The notes: a model not told the origin generated them from the letters alone. Numbered from the stretch's first letter, positions 27,108 through 38,734 are shown. The stretch: DNA of 64,000 nucleotides from Clonostachys chloroleuca (GCA_037952775.1 JBANAY010000003.1:34348001-34412000); one strand, 5' to 3'. Numbers and translations are program-made.

Positions 27108-27753
27108 TTACCGATTATTAATCTCCCTGATGTACGACAAGAGCTTGCGATCGAAGATCTCGCATCTGATGGGCATTTCTAACGAATAGAAGGGGTTCTT
27201 CATGACGTAATCGGCATAGAGATCATATATCTTCTTCATAGTGATATCCCCATTTGTTTGAGTTGTATCTGTGAAGAGTAGGAACTTGGTGCCCGTGAGG
27301 GTGTTGAAGCACTGCATGCGAAAATTCTCTGACTCAAGACTTTCTAGTCCAGACGGAGGATCCGGTCTTGAGTTTGCAGCCGATGCATCCTTGGTAGCCT
27401 GTGGAAGCCCCTTAAGCGGGTTCAAACGGGCAGTAATAGCGTGGACACTGAACCCGAAACGAAGGGGGAGAAGCGGTCAGTTGCGTGCAAGTGTGGAAAT
27501 GAAGGTGAAGTTCAAAGATCACTCACCCGTGGAACGTTCCGGCCAGGACGAGGTAGTCATTGGTGCTGATCTGGTTCAGGCCGTCGTGGAAGTTTTTGTT
27601 GTAAACTAAGCCACCCGCCTTATTGATGATGATGAGGGCGAAGATAGTCCTGTGTTGACGGGGTGCGTGAGCCAATGAGCCTTGGGATCCAAATGGATAA
27701 GCTGCCAGCTTTGAACCTACATGATGGACAGTATGTGAGAAGATATACGCCAT
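27108..27753 (-). CDS. TRS23: TRAPP complex subunit Trs23 (TRAPPC4)
   Basis: Small longin-fold subunit of TRAPP, the Ypt1/Rab1 exchange factor that acts on ER-Golgi traffic. Proposed exons: 27753-27749 (5 nt, ATGGC), 27649-27527, 27447-27108, giving 155 residues. The result starts MATIFALIIINKAGGLVYNK, continues STNDYLVLAGTFHGVHAITA, and has FNTLTGTKFLLFTDTTQ and the conserved KNPFYSLEMPIRCEIFD. The 5-nt first coding exon is inferred: its GTATAT donor and the CAG acceptor at 27652-27650 restore Met-Ala-Thr before the conserved Ile-Phe-Ala. The short fungal form lacks the PDZ-like insertion of animal TRAPPC4. Confidence 0.9.
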
Positions 27754-28621
27754 TCACTCCTAGATTTCTATCAGGATGTGCTGGAATGCCCACCTGGTTC
27801 TTTGCCAGTTGGTTGATGGGCCACCATGAATGAACCTGAGAAGGAGACGTTAGTGGATGCTTATTGCTATTCAGTCAAAAGGACTAACGTTGCAATGTAC
27901 TGGGTTGGTGATATCCTACCTATAATCTTTACCAGAACTTGCTTGCTCAGAGCCATGCAACTTAATGCTAGCCGCGTTTATTTCATTAATGTCGTCCCTG
28001 GATTGGGGTAATTATGTGTGAGGCTACGGGAACTGCTGTCCAATTTCAAACAGATGCCCCTTGTAGGTCGATACCTCAATCAAGGTACAAGTACTTTTTC
28101 GTTGTATGTAATCGGCACCAATACAGCTGTAGAGAGACGTACCGCTGTCAGAAAGCTTGTCATTACACATTAAACCTAATTCAGTAAGATATCGCCCCAA
28201 AAAAGCCCAGGGCTCCATAAAACTACTTCTCCTGGCTTAGCCCCATATATAAAAGCACTTAAAATTGAATAAAGGCGACAGACAGCATTAACCATTTACG
28301 CTCTAATTATCAACCACCATTGTTGTCGCGTGGGGGAAGGCGCCAATCCGATCGAGACGGCCTTACTTTTTGCCTTGGCCGCTGCTTTTCATCTATATCT
28401 TTTTCCTCCCCACGATTCGAATTTGGATTACAACGCGACGCATTCTGCACGGCCGTGGCACACAGGACTCTCTCCAGATATCGCCAAACTGTGTCGCCCA
28501 GGGTAGAGCTTGCTTCTCGCTTCATTAATTTCTTCTTCCCGCCTTGCAAGCTCACCTCCGACTTCACGCTTCCTTCCGCCGAGTTCCCTCTCGAGTTTCC
28601 AGCAGTTCCGTCGAAGGAACA
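27754..28621. promoter_or_regulatory. Divergent promoter region TRS23/RPB4
   Basis: About 870 bp between divergent starts. TATATAAAAG at 28246-28255 faces RPB4 about 365 bp before its ATG, and a pyrimidine-rich leader fills 28500-28600. No coding exon seen. Confidence 0.5.
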
Positions 28622-29256
28622 ATGTCCAACCATCCCCGCACATCTCGCCCCAAGCCTCCTCCTCCCGGGAACGAAGAAGCATCCGCGACTCTGAACCTCG
28701 GAGAGTTCCAGAATGTCGACACCCTCACTCTATCAGAAGCCGCGCTTGTCCTGAATGCGCTGGTCGCGAAGCGTCGCAACGACCGGAAGAACGTGAACGA
28801 GACCGAGTAAGCCTAAGCCGCATATCACAATCCACCCGTCTCCATCTGCCGCCAGGGGTAAAGGAGAATCTCGTAGAAGGGAAGAGTGAACATGTGATGT
28901 GCTGACGCAATCGGTATCTTTTTGTGCTTCGGAATAGAATGCTGAACCAAACCCTAAATTACCTGGACCATTTCGCACGATTCACGCAGAAGGAGAATGT
29001 CGAGGCTGTAGAGCGCCTTTTGAGCGCGCACAAGAACCTGGAGAAGTTCGAACGAGCGCAGCTTGGTACGTGAGCCGCGCAAGATACATTGTGCTTGTGT
29101 GACCTGGTCTTTGTTCGCTGACGCCCGATCATAGGGTCATTGTGCTGCGAGAATGCAGACGAAGCCAAGACGTTGATCCCATCTCTCACTGATAAGATCA
29201 AGGACGAGGATTTACAGGACCTTCTTGACGAGATCTCCAAGTTGCAAAACCGATGA
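28622..29256 (+). CDS. RPB4: RNA polymerase II subunit Rpb4
   Basis: Rpb4 pairs with Rpb7 in the stalk of RNA polymerase II, with roles in initiation and mRNA fate. Exons 28622-28806, 28938-29065, 29135-29256 (144 aa). The N-terminal segment ATLNLGEFQNVDTLTLSEAA leads into a helical part (LNYLDHFARFTQKENVEAVE) and the HRDC-like C-terminus with FERAQLGSLCCENADEAKTL and KDEDLQDLLDEISKLQNR. The splice sites restore NETEMLNQTL and QLGSLCCEN. Length is normal for filamentous fungi. Confidence 0.96.
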
Positions 29257-29836
29257 GACGTCGTATGCTCTTGGGTGTTTGGTGACTGGAGATTTGAGGA
29301 AGTCAAATCCAATACCTTCAAGCGGAAAGAGAGATCCCCGCGTTGCCCTTTGTTTGGTTCCTTTTTTCCTTTCCTTTGTTCCAAGCAACAAGTCCCAGGC
29401 TTAGCATCATTCGTGAACACCGACGAGCGTCTGCTATGGGTAGATTTCAACCGTGCATTTTAGGCGTATGGGCAAAATTGAGACGGACCTGGCCACTTAT
29501 TAAGGCAGGTGGTAAACTAGTATGTGACAAATGAAAGAGACCATACCCCGTTATTTGGAAAAGAAAGGAGTACTGCTGTGTTCTACTACTGTCTCTGTCT
29601 TTATAGACCTCTTTCGACGACCGATCTCCAGAAAATAGCTTTAATTCACTCCCTTGGAGGGCTTTGTCTCTGGATACTATGTGAATCTGGTAATTTCCCG
29701 CTATGCAGCTCCCCCGTCGTCAATACATCAATTTCCACCCGAATTACATCAAACTTGGCCAAATGGGATAATACCACCGCCGCCACATCCTCATAGATCG
29801 GAGGCAAACCTCGCACCTATATTTGGCCGTCCATTT
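29257..29836. other. Convergent intergenic region
   Basis: 3' side of RPB4 and of the membrane-protein gene. No feature supported; open frames here have no similarity that I recognise. Confidence 0.4.
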
Positions 29837-31069
29837 TCACTCTGCGCTCATTGCTTTGTACTGGTTCCAGTGGTTGATGTATCTTGGTTTACCCCCTTCT
29901 TGTCCAAGCTGGTTCAAGTTCGCGAATGGGTCAATCGCCCTTGCAGGGGCATTGGCTCTTTCAATGTCTATTGGCAGCCTGTCACCTGGACGGTCCCGCT
30001 TGCAAGCTGATGGGCTTGTATCCGGAAGCTCGCATGGGGCGATGCTTGTTCCGTCCATCTCGAAGGTGTTGCTGTTCGGTGCAATTGGATAATCAGACTC
30101 GGGCCTGTCAACACGGCCTAGGGTTTGAGACTGTCAGCATAACGGAGACAATGGTAACTTTTAAAAAGCAATTGTATTTCTCACCTCCAAATGGCGCAAA
30201 CGGATCCTCATTGCCTGGTGTTCCGGTTGTTTGTAGCGACCCACGCTGGGGCAAGTACTTTTCCGCAAGGAGGTCGTCTCTGCCATACACTGCATTGTAA
30301 TCGACCTTGTCGTTATTCTCAACAGCTTTCTTGTGACGGCGCTTTAGCATGAAGGTTAACGCGATAACCACGGCTATGAAGGCAGCGCCTGCGACACCGA
30401 TGCCAACGAGTCCCCCAGTCGAAAGGGGCGGCCCATCATTGTTTTCTAAAGAGCTATCCGTTCCATTGCTCTGTGTAGGTGAGGGCGTAAGGGTGAAGCT
30501 TTCGCTACTCGAATCTGGAGATATGAAGCTGGTTGAACTTGCCTCGGTGCTCAATGGCGGAGGCTTGTCGGTGATGATGAGGGTATGTTTCGTGACTGTG
30601 ACAACCTCATTGTTGGGAATAGTGATTGTTTTGCCTGAATCTGTTTTGATGGTCATTGGCAATCGAGTGCCAGACTTCTCAGTCTCGATGGCAGAGTCAG
30701 ATACACCACCACTTTGCTGGATCTCATCACTGGGCCTGGAGGTTGTCCGAGTAGCTTTTGGGGGTGGCCAGAGTGTTTCTTCCGAGGCCGTGTTGTCGGC
30801 ACCTTTGTCATCGGCCACGCGTGGGTGAATAGCAAATGCCTGGGCACCCATCTCGAGATTGGTATTTGGTAACCGAAACGATAGGTGCCGCGAGAGCAAA
30901 GTTGTTCCGTATGCTGCCCAGGAAACAGGAGTTGGTAAACACGAACACGAGATGGTTCAGAAGAAATGACAAGAAGCTGCGGCTGGTATGACGCGGAGAC
31001 ACATCAATGCTGACCTAGAACAAGCCGCTCAAAGTCGATCGGGGTGATCTGTACCGAGAGAGTGACCAT
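29837..31069 (-). CDS. Single-pass membrane protein, Mid2-like layout
   Basis: Function unknown. Proposed exons: 31069-31015, 30913-30185, 30117-29837 (354 aa, length divisible by three). A Ser/Thr/Pro-rich region of about 175 residues precedes one membrane segment (LVGIGVAGAAFIAVVIALTF) and a basic stop-transfer MLKRRHKK. A cytosolic tail of about 140 residues contains DPFAPFGG and, after the last intron, EMDGTSIAP and DPFANLNQLG. This resembles fungal wall-stress sensors of the Mid2/Wsc layout, but I see no cleavable signal peptide in the chosen N-terminus (MVTLSVQITPIDFERLV). The first exon is therefore the weakest part; an internal ATG (MGAQAFAIHP) is an alternative start. Confidence 0.6.
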
Positions 31070-32302
31070 CTCTAGATAGCAGGTGCTGATGGAAACCTGG
31101 CCGATGAAAAATTGGCTGGACTGTGATGGGAGTTGGGCGCGTGTTTTTTGTGGTGGAAAGGAGTATGGATAGGACATAGGCTGTTGTTTGCCTGCTCCAG
31201 GTAGACAATTGCAGCGCCGATGGGAATTTGCTGAGGGGAAGGGAGGAGAAGTGGAAGGGGAAAGAGAGAAATGAAAGAAGGAAGATGAAGCTTTAGGTAG
31301 GTGAGAGGGCTCTCGAATTTGGGAGTGAGAGGTAGTACGAGGCCAGGCGTAGTTGGTCCGGTCAAGGTGCTCGCTCTGGCTGACCGGTTTTGTGGGAGTG
31401 GCGAAAGGTAAGTAGAGCAGGCTGGCCGCCAGAGACGGTGAGACAGTTCTGAGAAGTGCGAGGTGAATTCAGGCTTGGCTGAGTTGGCAAACGGCAACAG
31501 CTGTGTGAACCTTCGTGGGTCCTTCCTTCGCTGCCCATTGCCTGGACGCAGGCTCTATGAGTTCCCTGATAAATCAGACCAGTGACCTCACTCGCTACTT
31601 CCTGGCGCCAAGTGACACTTATCAAGGAAGACTCGAGAATTGGACCATTTGCTCCTACGGCTCGACAATATGCCACCAGTTCTGGGCCAGCATCTAGGAC
31701 AGAGCTCCTGTGTATAGCGCAAACCACCCATCTGCCTGGGACAACGGCTGATGCTGGGTATCAGAAACACCCGTACGGATATACCAAGGGACCTACCTCA
31801 GTACTTGAGATATGCGCAGCCAGGCAGGCATCAGTGATCTCAGAGGTAGTACCTACTAAGGTACGTACTGGGCAGCAGAGCCTCCAGTTTGTCTGTATTG
31901 CGCACATGCGACTGGAGTAGTAAAACACCCAAGTGCCTGACACTCCCTCGCTTTTTAATGATGTCAAAGGAGTCCGCGGTACTCGGCTCCTTCTGGACCA
32001 TGTTCGATGTTATCATGTTCATCTCTCTCGACGAGATGTTGCAGCGGAAGAAATATGTACACATGACGGACCATTTGCGCGGCCATGCGCCAGTGTAACA
32101 ACGCCAAACACGGACAGCAACACAAGTGCAACAACACTCGGGACGTTTGTCTCTCAAGCACCCGCCTCAAGTTTGGATACCCATTTGCTACAATATCACG
32201 AGCCAAAAATAGGGGTGAGTGAGAATATAGAGTTCCGTCCCCATGAGAACGCCTAATGCACGAATTTCGCCATGCCACTAGCTACAACGAGACATATCCT
32301 AT
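31070..32302. other. Intergenic region, no gene recognised
   Basis: About 1.2 kb upstream of the membrane-protein gene and downstream of PUF6. The first 400 bp are purine-rich on the plus strand, and around 31800-31870 several TACCTA/TAGGTA-type words recur, common in promoters of this kind of genome. No coding exon supported. Confidence 0.4.
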
Positions 32303-34422
32303 CTATAACGCCTCCAGGAGAATTTTGCAACCCATGTTGCCAACGGGCTTTTCTGTCCTCTTCTTTCCCTTCTTGTTCCCCTTCTGCTCCTTTTCATCGG
32401 CTTCCTTTGACGCCTTTTGCTCCGCGGTCGCCTCGGTGGATGCCTTTTCTAATAGCTTCTTGTTCTTCTTGAGCACCTTCTTCAACGCATCCTTGTCTTT
32501 GAAATCGCTCGACTCGACGAGACCAACGACAACAAACGATCCAGGGCCCGTCGCCCAATCGACAATGTGGTCCTTAATAACAGGATATAAGACGTTCGAG
32601 AACTCTAGGGGAGGGTCTACAGGGATGACTTTTCCTGCCGCCTTGTCGTACCGTCCGCCTTGGATCAACGACTTGAGCATGCGGGTGCCAAAAGCGCTCT
32701 GAGAAACATGAACTGTCGATGATGCAACGTCCTCAACCTCCTCTGGTGCTTTGCTGGGGTCGCCACCAGCACACTCGGCAAGTGCCTCAAGCGCTTGCTG
32801 CTTGTCACCTGTGCAGTTGAGCAGCACGTCTGCAATGAGCTGGCAGCCGAAGCTGGTAGCGACGAGGTCGGCAGGGGCCGCCTCAATCACACTGATTAGA
32901 TGGGGGAGATAGACGCCACAAGCTCTCTGCGGCGAACGTCCTCATCCTTTTTACTCGTCGTCTTGCGAATCTCATGCACTTCCTTGAGAACCTCTAGGTC
33001 AAAGGAATTACCAGCAGGAAACAGTGACTTAGAGAGACCTTCCAACAAATATAAAATTGTTGTTCTGCCATAGGGATTGTTGGCCGCCGCGATTATATTT
33101 TGAGCGACCTCCTCGCCCTCACCAAGGATTTCTGGGAAGATGGACTTGGACGTTAATTTCGTATCGTCGATAACATCGTAAGCAGTGAGGATCACAACGT
33201 GTGCGAAGAAGTCACCAGACATCATCAGGAAGGTGTCTTTGTAAGCCTTCAGAAGCTGCTTGCGGTCTTTGGCGGTGCCGTGTGCCAGTAGTAGACATAC
33301 AAGTCTGGCGCCAGACCGAGTGAAGGCAAGGTTCTTTAGCAAATCTCCTGTTTCATCACCCTTGACAAGCTCGGCCAACTCTGTGAACTCTGTAGTACCT
33401 GGTTCCGTGTTGAGGAAGTACTGCAACATGGCATCGTGAAGCATTGTGAAACCCGTCATCTTCTTTTGTACCAAGGAGTTGATCATATCAAACAGACCCT
33501 TCATGATTGGGCCTCGTTTGCTTGGCTCCTTGCTCAGGATCAATTTTAGATCAGCTGTGGCATCCTCATCTTTCCCCTGAGTCATTTCTCGCAGTGCGAA
33601 TTCAGGTCCATACCATTCACGGAGGAGGATGGCCTTGTGCTGCTTGGTGGCAACAGTTCTGTATATGTCGTCGAGGATCCAAGATGCCTCCGGGTGGTTG
33701 ATGAGTTTCCTGACTTTGCCGTAAAACTCAGGGATGATCATATCTCGAATCTCCTCATCATTCTGCACGAGCAGTTTGCCGATCAAGAACTTCGCGTATC
33801 GGCTCTCGGCTAGCTGGGCATAGGCACCCTGAAGCTCCTTGGCGATAAGCTTCTTTTGCGCGACATTCGAATATTTGATTGCGGTCTGAACAGCTCTGAC
33901 AGCATCATGCTTCAGGACAAAGTCTCGCATTCGGCCGGTAATGATGGTGAACAGTTCCTCAACTAGCTTCTGGCGCTCATCCTTGGGAACACTTGACTTG
34001 ATCCGCAACTTTTCCCAGATCTTCTTGGTTCGGTGGACTTCATCAGCAAGCGGCTTGGCGGCCTTGCGCTCCAGTGCCAATTGCTTTTGCTTAGCATGCG
34101 ACTCGCGAGAAGTTTGACCTGCCTCTGTGTGCATGTTAGCGAACTGCGAGGGGTGGTACATCCGATCCGGTGGGGACAAACCTCGTTCGAAGTTCTTGCC
34201 ATTGGATGCGCCCTTGGCTCCCTTCTTTTCATCCTTGGAATCAATTGCGACGCCACCCTCCTCCTCGTCTGAGAATTCCTCGAAGCTGTCCTCGTGGTCA
34301 TCCTCAGCATCCATTGAGACGTCGGCCTCTTCGACTCGAGGTTTCTTGGTGGCCTTTTCGTGCTTCCCTTTGTTGGAAGAGGCCTTCCGCTTCTTATCGC
34401 TTCCCATAGTCTTGGTTGCCAT
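32303..34422 (-). pseudogene. PUF6: Pumilio-family ribosome biogenesis protein Puf6, with a one-base frameshift
   Basis: Puf6/PUM3-type RNA-binding protein of the nucleolus, needed for 60S assembly and, in yeast, for ASH1 mRNA repression. Intronless; ATG 34422 gives MATKTMGSDKKRKASSNKGK, an acidic linker, then CPL/PUF repeats such as DFVLKHDAVRAVQTAIKYS, AESRYAKFLIGKLL and NNPYGRTTILYLLEG. The frame stops at 32898-32896 directly after RRRELVASISP. The conserved continuation (SVIEAAPADLVATSFGCQLI to the Lys-rich end and CKILLEAL) is open in the next frame to 32303. One extra C in the C5 run (plus-strand G 32902-32906) would rejoin them; total 2120 nt is one short of 707 codons. For an essential-type gene, a consensus error is the likeliest cause. 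Confidence 0.9.
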
Positions 34423-34723
34423 TGCTAATTGAACAGCAGATGTTGTCGAGATATTGGGGAGGACGGATTGACCAAGACCCCGATAAGGGAAAAAAAAATA
34501 ATTAGCAACCCATTTTTCTCGACCAGACTGCCGGGCGGTGAAGATCAGGCTAAGCCTAATGTAGTCGGACTGCCCCGCAGGCATCAAGACTGGTTGTACC
34601 AAGGTACCACTTGGCGAGGGGCGTATCCCACCTTTTGGAGCGAGGCATTCATTCATTCTCAAGGCTCTTCTCAACCTTGCTTATCAAAAAGAAAAGTCCT
34701 GTTTATATATACATTCTTGAAAA
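34423..34723. promoter_or_regulatory. Compact divergent promoter PUF6/GIR2
   Basis: 301 bp shared by two divergent genes of translation. An A8 tract is at 34490-34497 and TTTATATATAC lies just before the GIR2 ATG, probably in its leader. Confidence 0.5.
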
Positions 34724-35541
34724 ATGGGTCGCGAAGAGCAGACCGAAGAGCGCGAGGTGCTCGAGTCTATTTTCCCTGACGAAATCAACGGTACGTATAG
34801 CATGGGTCGAGACACTTAATCAACCCAGATTAATGGTTTTGCTGCTTGGCCTCATTATGAATAATTCGATCTGGGAGATACGATACTAAAAAGTTTCCAC
34901 CCCAACTAGATATATCTGAGACTGAGTTTCAGGTGATTATCACCTTGGATGTCTTAGGCGAGGAGCCGGAGGAGGGCGAGTCGCCGGCTTTCTATCTCCT
35001 TGTTAAATATCCAGAAGAATATCCCGATGTGCCGCCTCATCTGGAGATCCAGGCTGCCCCTAACGCTGCTTCCCACCCCCACCTCAATATTTCCGAGGAT
35101 AGAGAGAAGCTTCTCGCTGGCTTGGACGAGACAATCCAGGAGAACCTCGGGATGGCCATGGTTTTCACGCTCGTTACTACACTGAAGGAGGCTGCTGAGC
35201 AGCTCATCCAGGACAGGAAGGATGAGGTCACAAAGGCGCACGAGGAGGTACTTCGCGCTGCAGAGAGAGAAGAGAATAAGAAATTCCAGGGTACCCCTGT
35301 GACCCCCGAAACCTTTATGAAGTGGAGAGCAGACTTTTTGAAAGAAATGGAAGAGGTCAGGCTCAAGGAGGAGGAGGAGCGACTGGCCGAGCTGAAGAAG
35401 GCCAAAGTCAAGGAGCCTGTCAAATTGACCGGGAAACAATTGTGGGAGCGAGGCCTCGCCGGCAAGGGCGATGAGGAGGAGGAAGAGGAGGAAGACGGCG
35501 AACTACCGGCAAAGGTGGAGAGGCTTAAGGTTGAGGCATAG
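34724..35541 (+). CDS. GIR2: RWD-domain protein Gir2 (RWDD1/DFRP2-like)
   Basis: Gir2 binds Gcn1 and the Rbg2 GTPase on translating ribosomes and dampens Gcn2 activation in yeast. Exons 34724-34790 and 34910-35541 (232 aa). The RWD domain starts MGREEQTEEREVLESIFPDE and after the intron continues DISETEFQVIITLDVLGEE, with the hallmark YPEEYPDVPPHLEI and MAMVFTLVTTLKEAAEQLI. The C-terminal region has the DFRP motif (QGTPVTPETFMKWRADFLKE) and LTGKQLWERGLAGKG, then an acidic tail. The ATG is the only one in frame with the RWD start. Confidence 0.95.
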
Positions 35542-35843
35542 TGGTTGCTATATGGAAGGTGCTGCATTGTTTGGAGTTGGGTTGGATAAAATCTTACGAA
35601 TATTAAAATACCCTTCGCGATGAGGCATGGAGAACATCATAGGAACCACATTTTATGTGAGACTTTCAGGTCCGAGGGGGAGAGGCAAAAACGGACGTTC
35701 TGATTAGCATGCCACGTAATAAACGACATCTTAAATGAGAAAGAAAAGAAAACAGAAAATCCAAATATGTCTGAGATAACCTCCAACGTTTTATGTACCG
35801 CCTAAACGCCATCTAATGCTGGGTGGCCTTCATCACACCCGTC
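35542..35843. other. Convergent 3' intergenic region
   Basis: 302 bp between the ends of GIR2 and ACL4, AT-rich with A-runs. Likely 3' UTRs only. Confidence 0.45.
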
Positions 35844-36959
35844 TTAACCCACCATCTCCGCATCTTCATCATCTTCGTCGTCGTCATCACCATCATCCCA
35901 ATCATCCTCTTCACCCTCGGCTGGCTCGCCAAGCACATCATTGATCTTTTGGCGAAGCTCCACTGCATGCTGGCCCAATCTCTCGTCCTCGTATTCAAGG
36001 ATCTCATATAACGTGAGGCACCGAGCAAGCCATTTGCGAGACAGGACCCAAACATCTTTCCATCCATCAGCGTCACCGTTGGACTGACCCTGGCTGTCGC
36101 GTGCCTTTTCTCCCATGACGAAGAGGCACCAGCCTCCAAGATACCATGCCTCGACACTCTGGTCATCATCAGTCGTCAGACGTTGTAGCACACTCAAAGC
36201 TTCATCCTCCATTCCGACCTCAAGAAGTAGTCGGGACAGACTGATCCGGGTGGGAAACTCGGGAACAGCAGGGTGCTCTGGGGGTAGATCTTGCCACAGC
36301 TCCAGACTCCTCCTCAAAGCCTCCTTTGCCTCATCCACACGCTCCTGTGATATACGGACATTGGCGACGGTCTGCCACGTCTCTGGCGATTTGGGTGCAA
36401 TCAGCATGGCCTCGGTGATGAGAGACTCGCATCTCTGCTCGGCATCCTCCTCCCATGACAGGTCGGTCATGTAGACCTCTGCTACGGCGCACAGAACGCC
36501 ACCCAACTTTTCCTGCTTCTCATCCAGTGCCGCCTGCTGCTCCGGTGATTTGTTGGTGATGGCTGTGAGGTTCTGGATTTGCTGGCGCAGCGCAGATGCA
36601 CCGCGCTCGAACCACTTGACGCTGTCCTGGCCACCCTCCTCGCTGAGCTGAGCCAGAAACATGAACTTCTCGGGCCCCCCACCAATCTTCTCTTCAAGGG
36701 TGCCCTCCTCATCCAGCCGTACAGCCTTTTCAAAGAAAGCGCGAGCCTCATCAGTATCGCCGGTTTCGATATGCAGCACGCCGAGCAGATTAAGTGTCCT
36801 CAGCTCAAAGTCCCCTCCTTCGCCAGTGGCCTCCAGGGCCTGGGAGGCGAGGATAATTGCTTCATCAAGGTTTCCAACCTCGTACTGAGTCTCGGAGTCG
36901 GCCAACAATGTAGCCGGGCTCTTGGTCTTGTCCTTGCTGGTTGGACGGCTGGGCGCCAT
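35844..36959 (-). CDS. ACL4: TPR-repeat assembly chaperone of ribosomal protein uL4
   Basis: Single-exon 371-residue TPR protein matching Acl4, the dedicated chaperone that protects newly made Rpl4 and carries it to the nucleus. Features: a start at MAPSRPTSKDKTKSPATLLA; TPR-like helices in EVGNLDEAIILASQALEA and LLGVLHIETGDTDEARAFFE; conserved GGGPEKFMFLAQLSEEGGQD and SVKWFERGA; later repeats such as SPETWQTVANVRISQERVDE; and a strongly acidic C-terminus (DDGDDDDEDDEDAE) expected to bind basic Rpl4. No introns. Divergent from riboflavin synthase. Confidence 0.92.
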   Translation of the reverse strand: MAPSRPTSKDKTKSPATLLADSETQYEVGNLDEAIILASQALEATGEGGDFELRTLNLLGVLHIETGDTDEARAFFEKAVRLDEEGTLEEKIGGGPEKFMFLAQLSEEGGQDSVKWFERGASALRQQIQNLTAITNKSPEQQAALDEKQEKLGGVLCAVAEVYMTDLSWEEDAEQRCESLITEAMLIAPKSPETWQTVANVRISQERVDEAKEALRRSLELWQDLPPEHPAVPEFPTRISLSRLLLEVGMEDEALSVLQRLTTDDDQSVEAWYLGGWCLFVMGEKARDSQGQSNGDADGWKDVWVLSRKWLARCLTLYEILEYEDERLGQHAVELRQKINDVLGEPAEGEEDDWDDGDDDDEDDEDAEMVG

Positions 36960-37834
36960 TGTGAGATTGGCTGAGGGGGGTGAGGGGGAGGGGTGGTGTT
37001 GCTGTTGAGATTTGATGGCCGCTGTCTCTTGGGTGCGGACTTATGTGTATGTTATAGCACTTCTGAGGCTGGCTCAACAGCTCCCCCAAGAGGACAAAAA
37101 TGTACAATTATGTTTGCTGATCTCAAAGAGCTGCCTTCTTGCGCAGGTCCAGCGACATGATTGAAAAAAATTAGGCTATCTCTTATCGATAAGCATTTCT
37201 TTTTTGGCGGGGTCGTGATAGAATCGGAGCTGCTTCACACGTCACCAAACGTGTAGAAGCCCGATATGCACTTTTCTATTTTCGAATAACTTCCAGAATT
37301 AAGTTTAATCTAGAATACATAGAAGAAGAACTTAGTTTTTGGTACTTGATTGACTATGAGTGTGTGAGAGTATAATAATTATGCACAACTGCTGCCAAGG
37401 TGATGGCGATGCCGCACAATCAATCGGCTTGTACTGTTGTGCGTCAAAACTAGGCTCTGTTATATAGAGCTTGGTTTCCTCATGTTATTTGTGCTCTAGT
37501 TTATAGTTCTTTTTGTTGCAAGTTATTTTCTACCTACTAATGCGAGCACTAAGAAGCAGGTACATGTCCCTTTCGGAACATGCAGGAGGTTATCGTTATC
37601 GTCAGTGCGGGGCTAATTGGTCTCATTGTGCAACCCACCTCGGAATCACTTACAAAGCAGCACTTCGAAGCTTCTACTTCCGAACCAGAGTCAAACTATT
37701 TAAGCTAACCTCTCTCTGGTTGCAAGTCAATCGCCCTGACCCAGTTACTATTGTTACCTCAACTGCTTGAGATAACTGATCATTTGGGCCCTGGCCACTA
37801 AATACTGATCTTCAGTGTCAGCCAAACCTCCACC
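36960..37834. promoter_or_regulatory. Divergent promoter region ACL4/RIB5
   Basis: About 875 bp, AT-rich in 37150-37530. No coding exon recognised; the short frame at 37513-37770 has no similarity and overlaps the expected RIB5 promoter. Confidence 0.45.
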
Positions 37835-38591
37835 ATGTTCACTGGCATCGTTGAGGAGATTGGGAGTATGTCCAGCCAACCCCTGGTGTCATTCACGTTC
37901 TATGCTGACCAGCTCCCCAGCCATTTCCCAGGTTAACAATAATGACCACACTGGCGGAACCTCCCTGACAATCACCCTCCCCCAGAACTCACAACTCCTT
38001 ACCGACTGCCACGACGGTGACTCAATCGCCGTCAACGGAGTCTGCCTCACCGTCACAAACTTCACAGATACCCAGTTCACCATTGGCATCGCCCCAGAGA
38101 CTTTGCGCATCACCAATCTAGGAACCCTGGCCGAGTCCAGCCGCGTCAACCTCGAGAGGGCGGTTCGCGCTGACACCCGCATGGGGGGCCACTTTGTCCA
38201 GGGCCACGTTGACACCACTGCTGAGATCCTGTCCCTGACCCCAGACGGCAACGCATTGACGGTCAGGTTCCAGCCCAAGGAGAGGAGCCTGCTCCGCTAC
38301 ATCATCTACAAGGGATTCATCGCGATTGATGGAACCAGCTTGACCGTGACCCAAGTCAACGATGTCCAGGGATGGTGGGAGGTGATGCTCATTTCTTACA
38401 CCCAGGAGAGAGTCATCATTGCACAAAAGAAGGCCGGCGAGACTGTCAACATTGAGGTTGATATGATGGCCAAGTACGCAGAGAAATCGCTCGCTGGGTT
38501 GCTGGGGGCCGACAACGGCTCAGCTTCCATCCCCCTGCTCGAGAAAATGGTCGAGCGCATCGTCGCACAGGGTTTTGGGGCCAAGTCCTAG
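37835..38591 (+). CDS. RIB5: Riboflavin synthase
   Basis: Catalyses dismutation of two 6,7-dimethyl-8-ribityllumazines to riboflavin, the last step of the pathway. Exons 37835-37865 (31 nt) and 37921-38591, 233 residues. The protein has the characteristic N-terminus MFTGIVEEIG, continuing TISQVNNN after the intron. Two tandem lumazine-binding barrels follow: GDSIAVNGVCLTV with MGGHFVQGHVDT, and the second-domain equivalent FIAIDGTSLTVTQV. The C-terminal helix for trimerisation follows (MMAKYAEKSL). The intron falls directly behind MFTGIVEEIG, so a single-exon prediction would give a wrong start. Confidence 0.97.
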
Positions 38592-38734
38592 TGTCATACA
38601 CGCTATGATGCAGATAGAAATAAAAAGTACGCTCTGAGGACATAATCCTATGTCGTGATATGAAACTATAACCAAACAAAGAGTTTGTTGGTTAGCTAAT
38701 ATTATCATTTATCATTGGGGTTTGCCTCTTCCTG

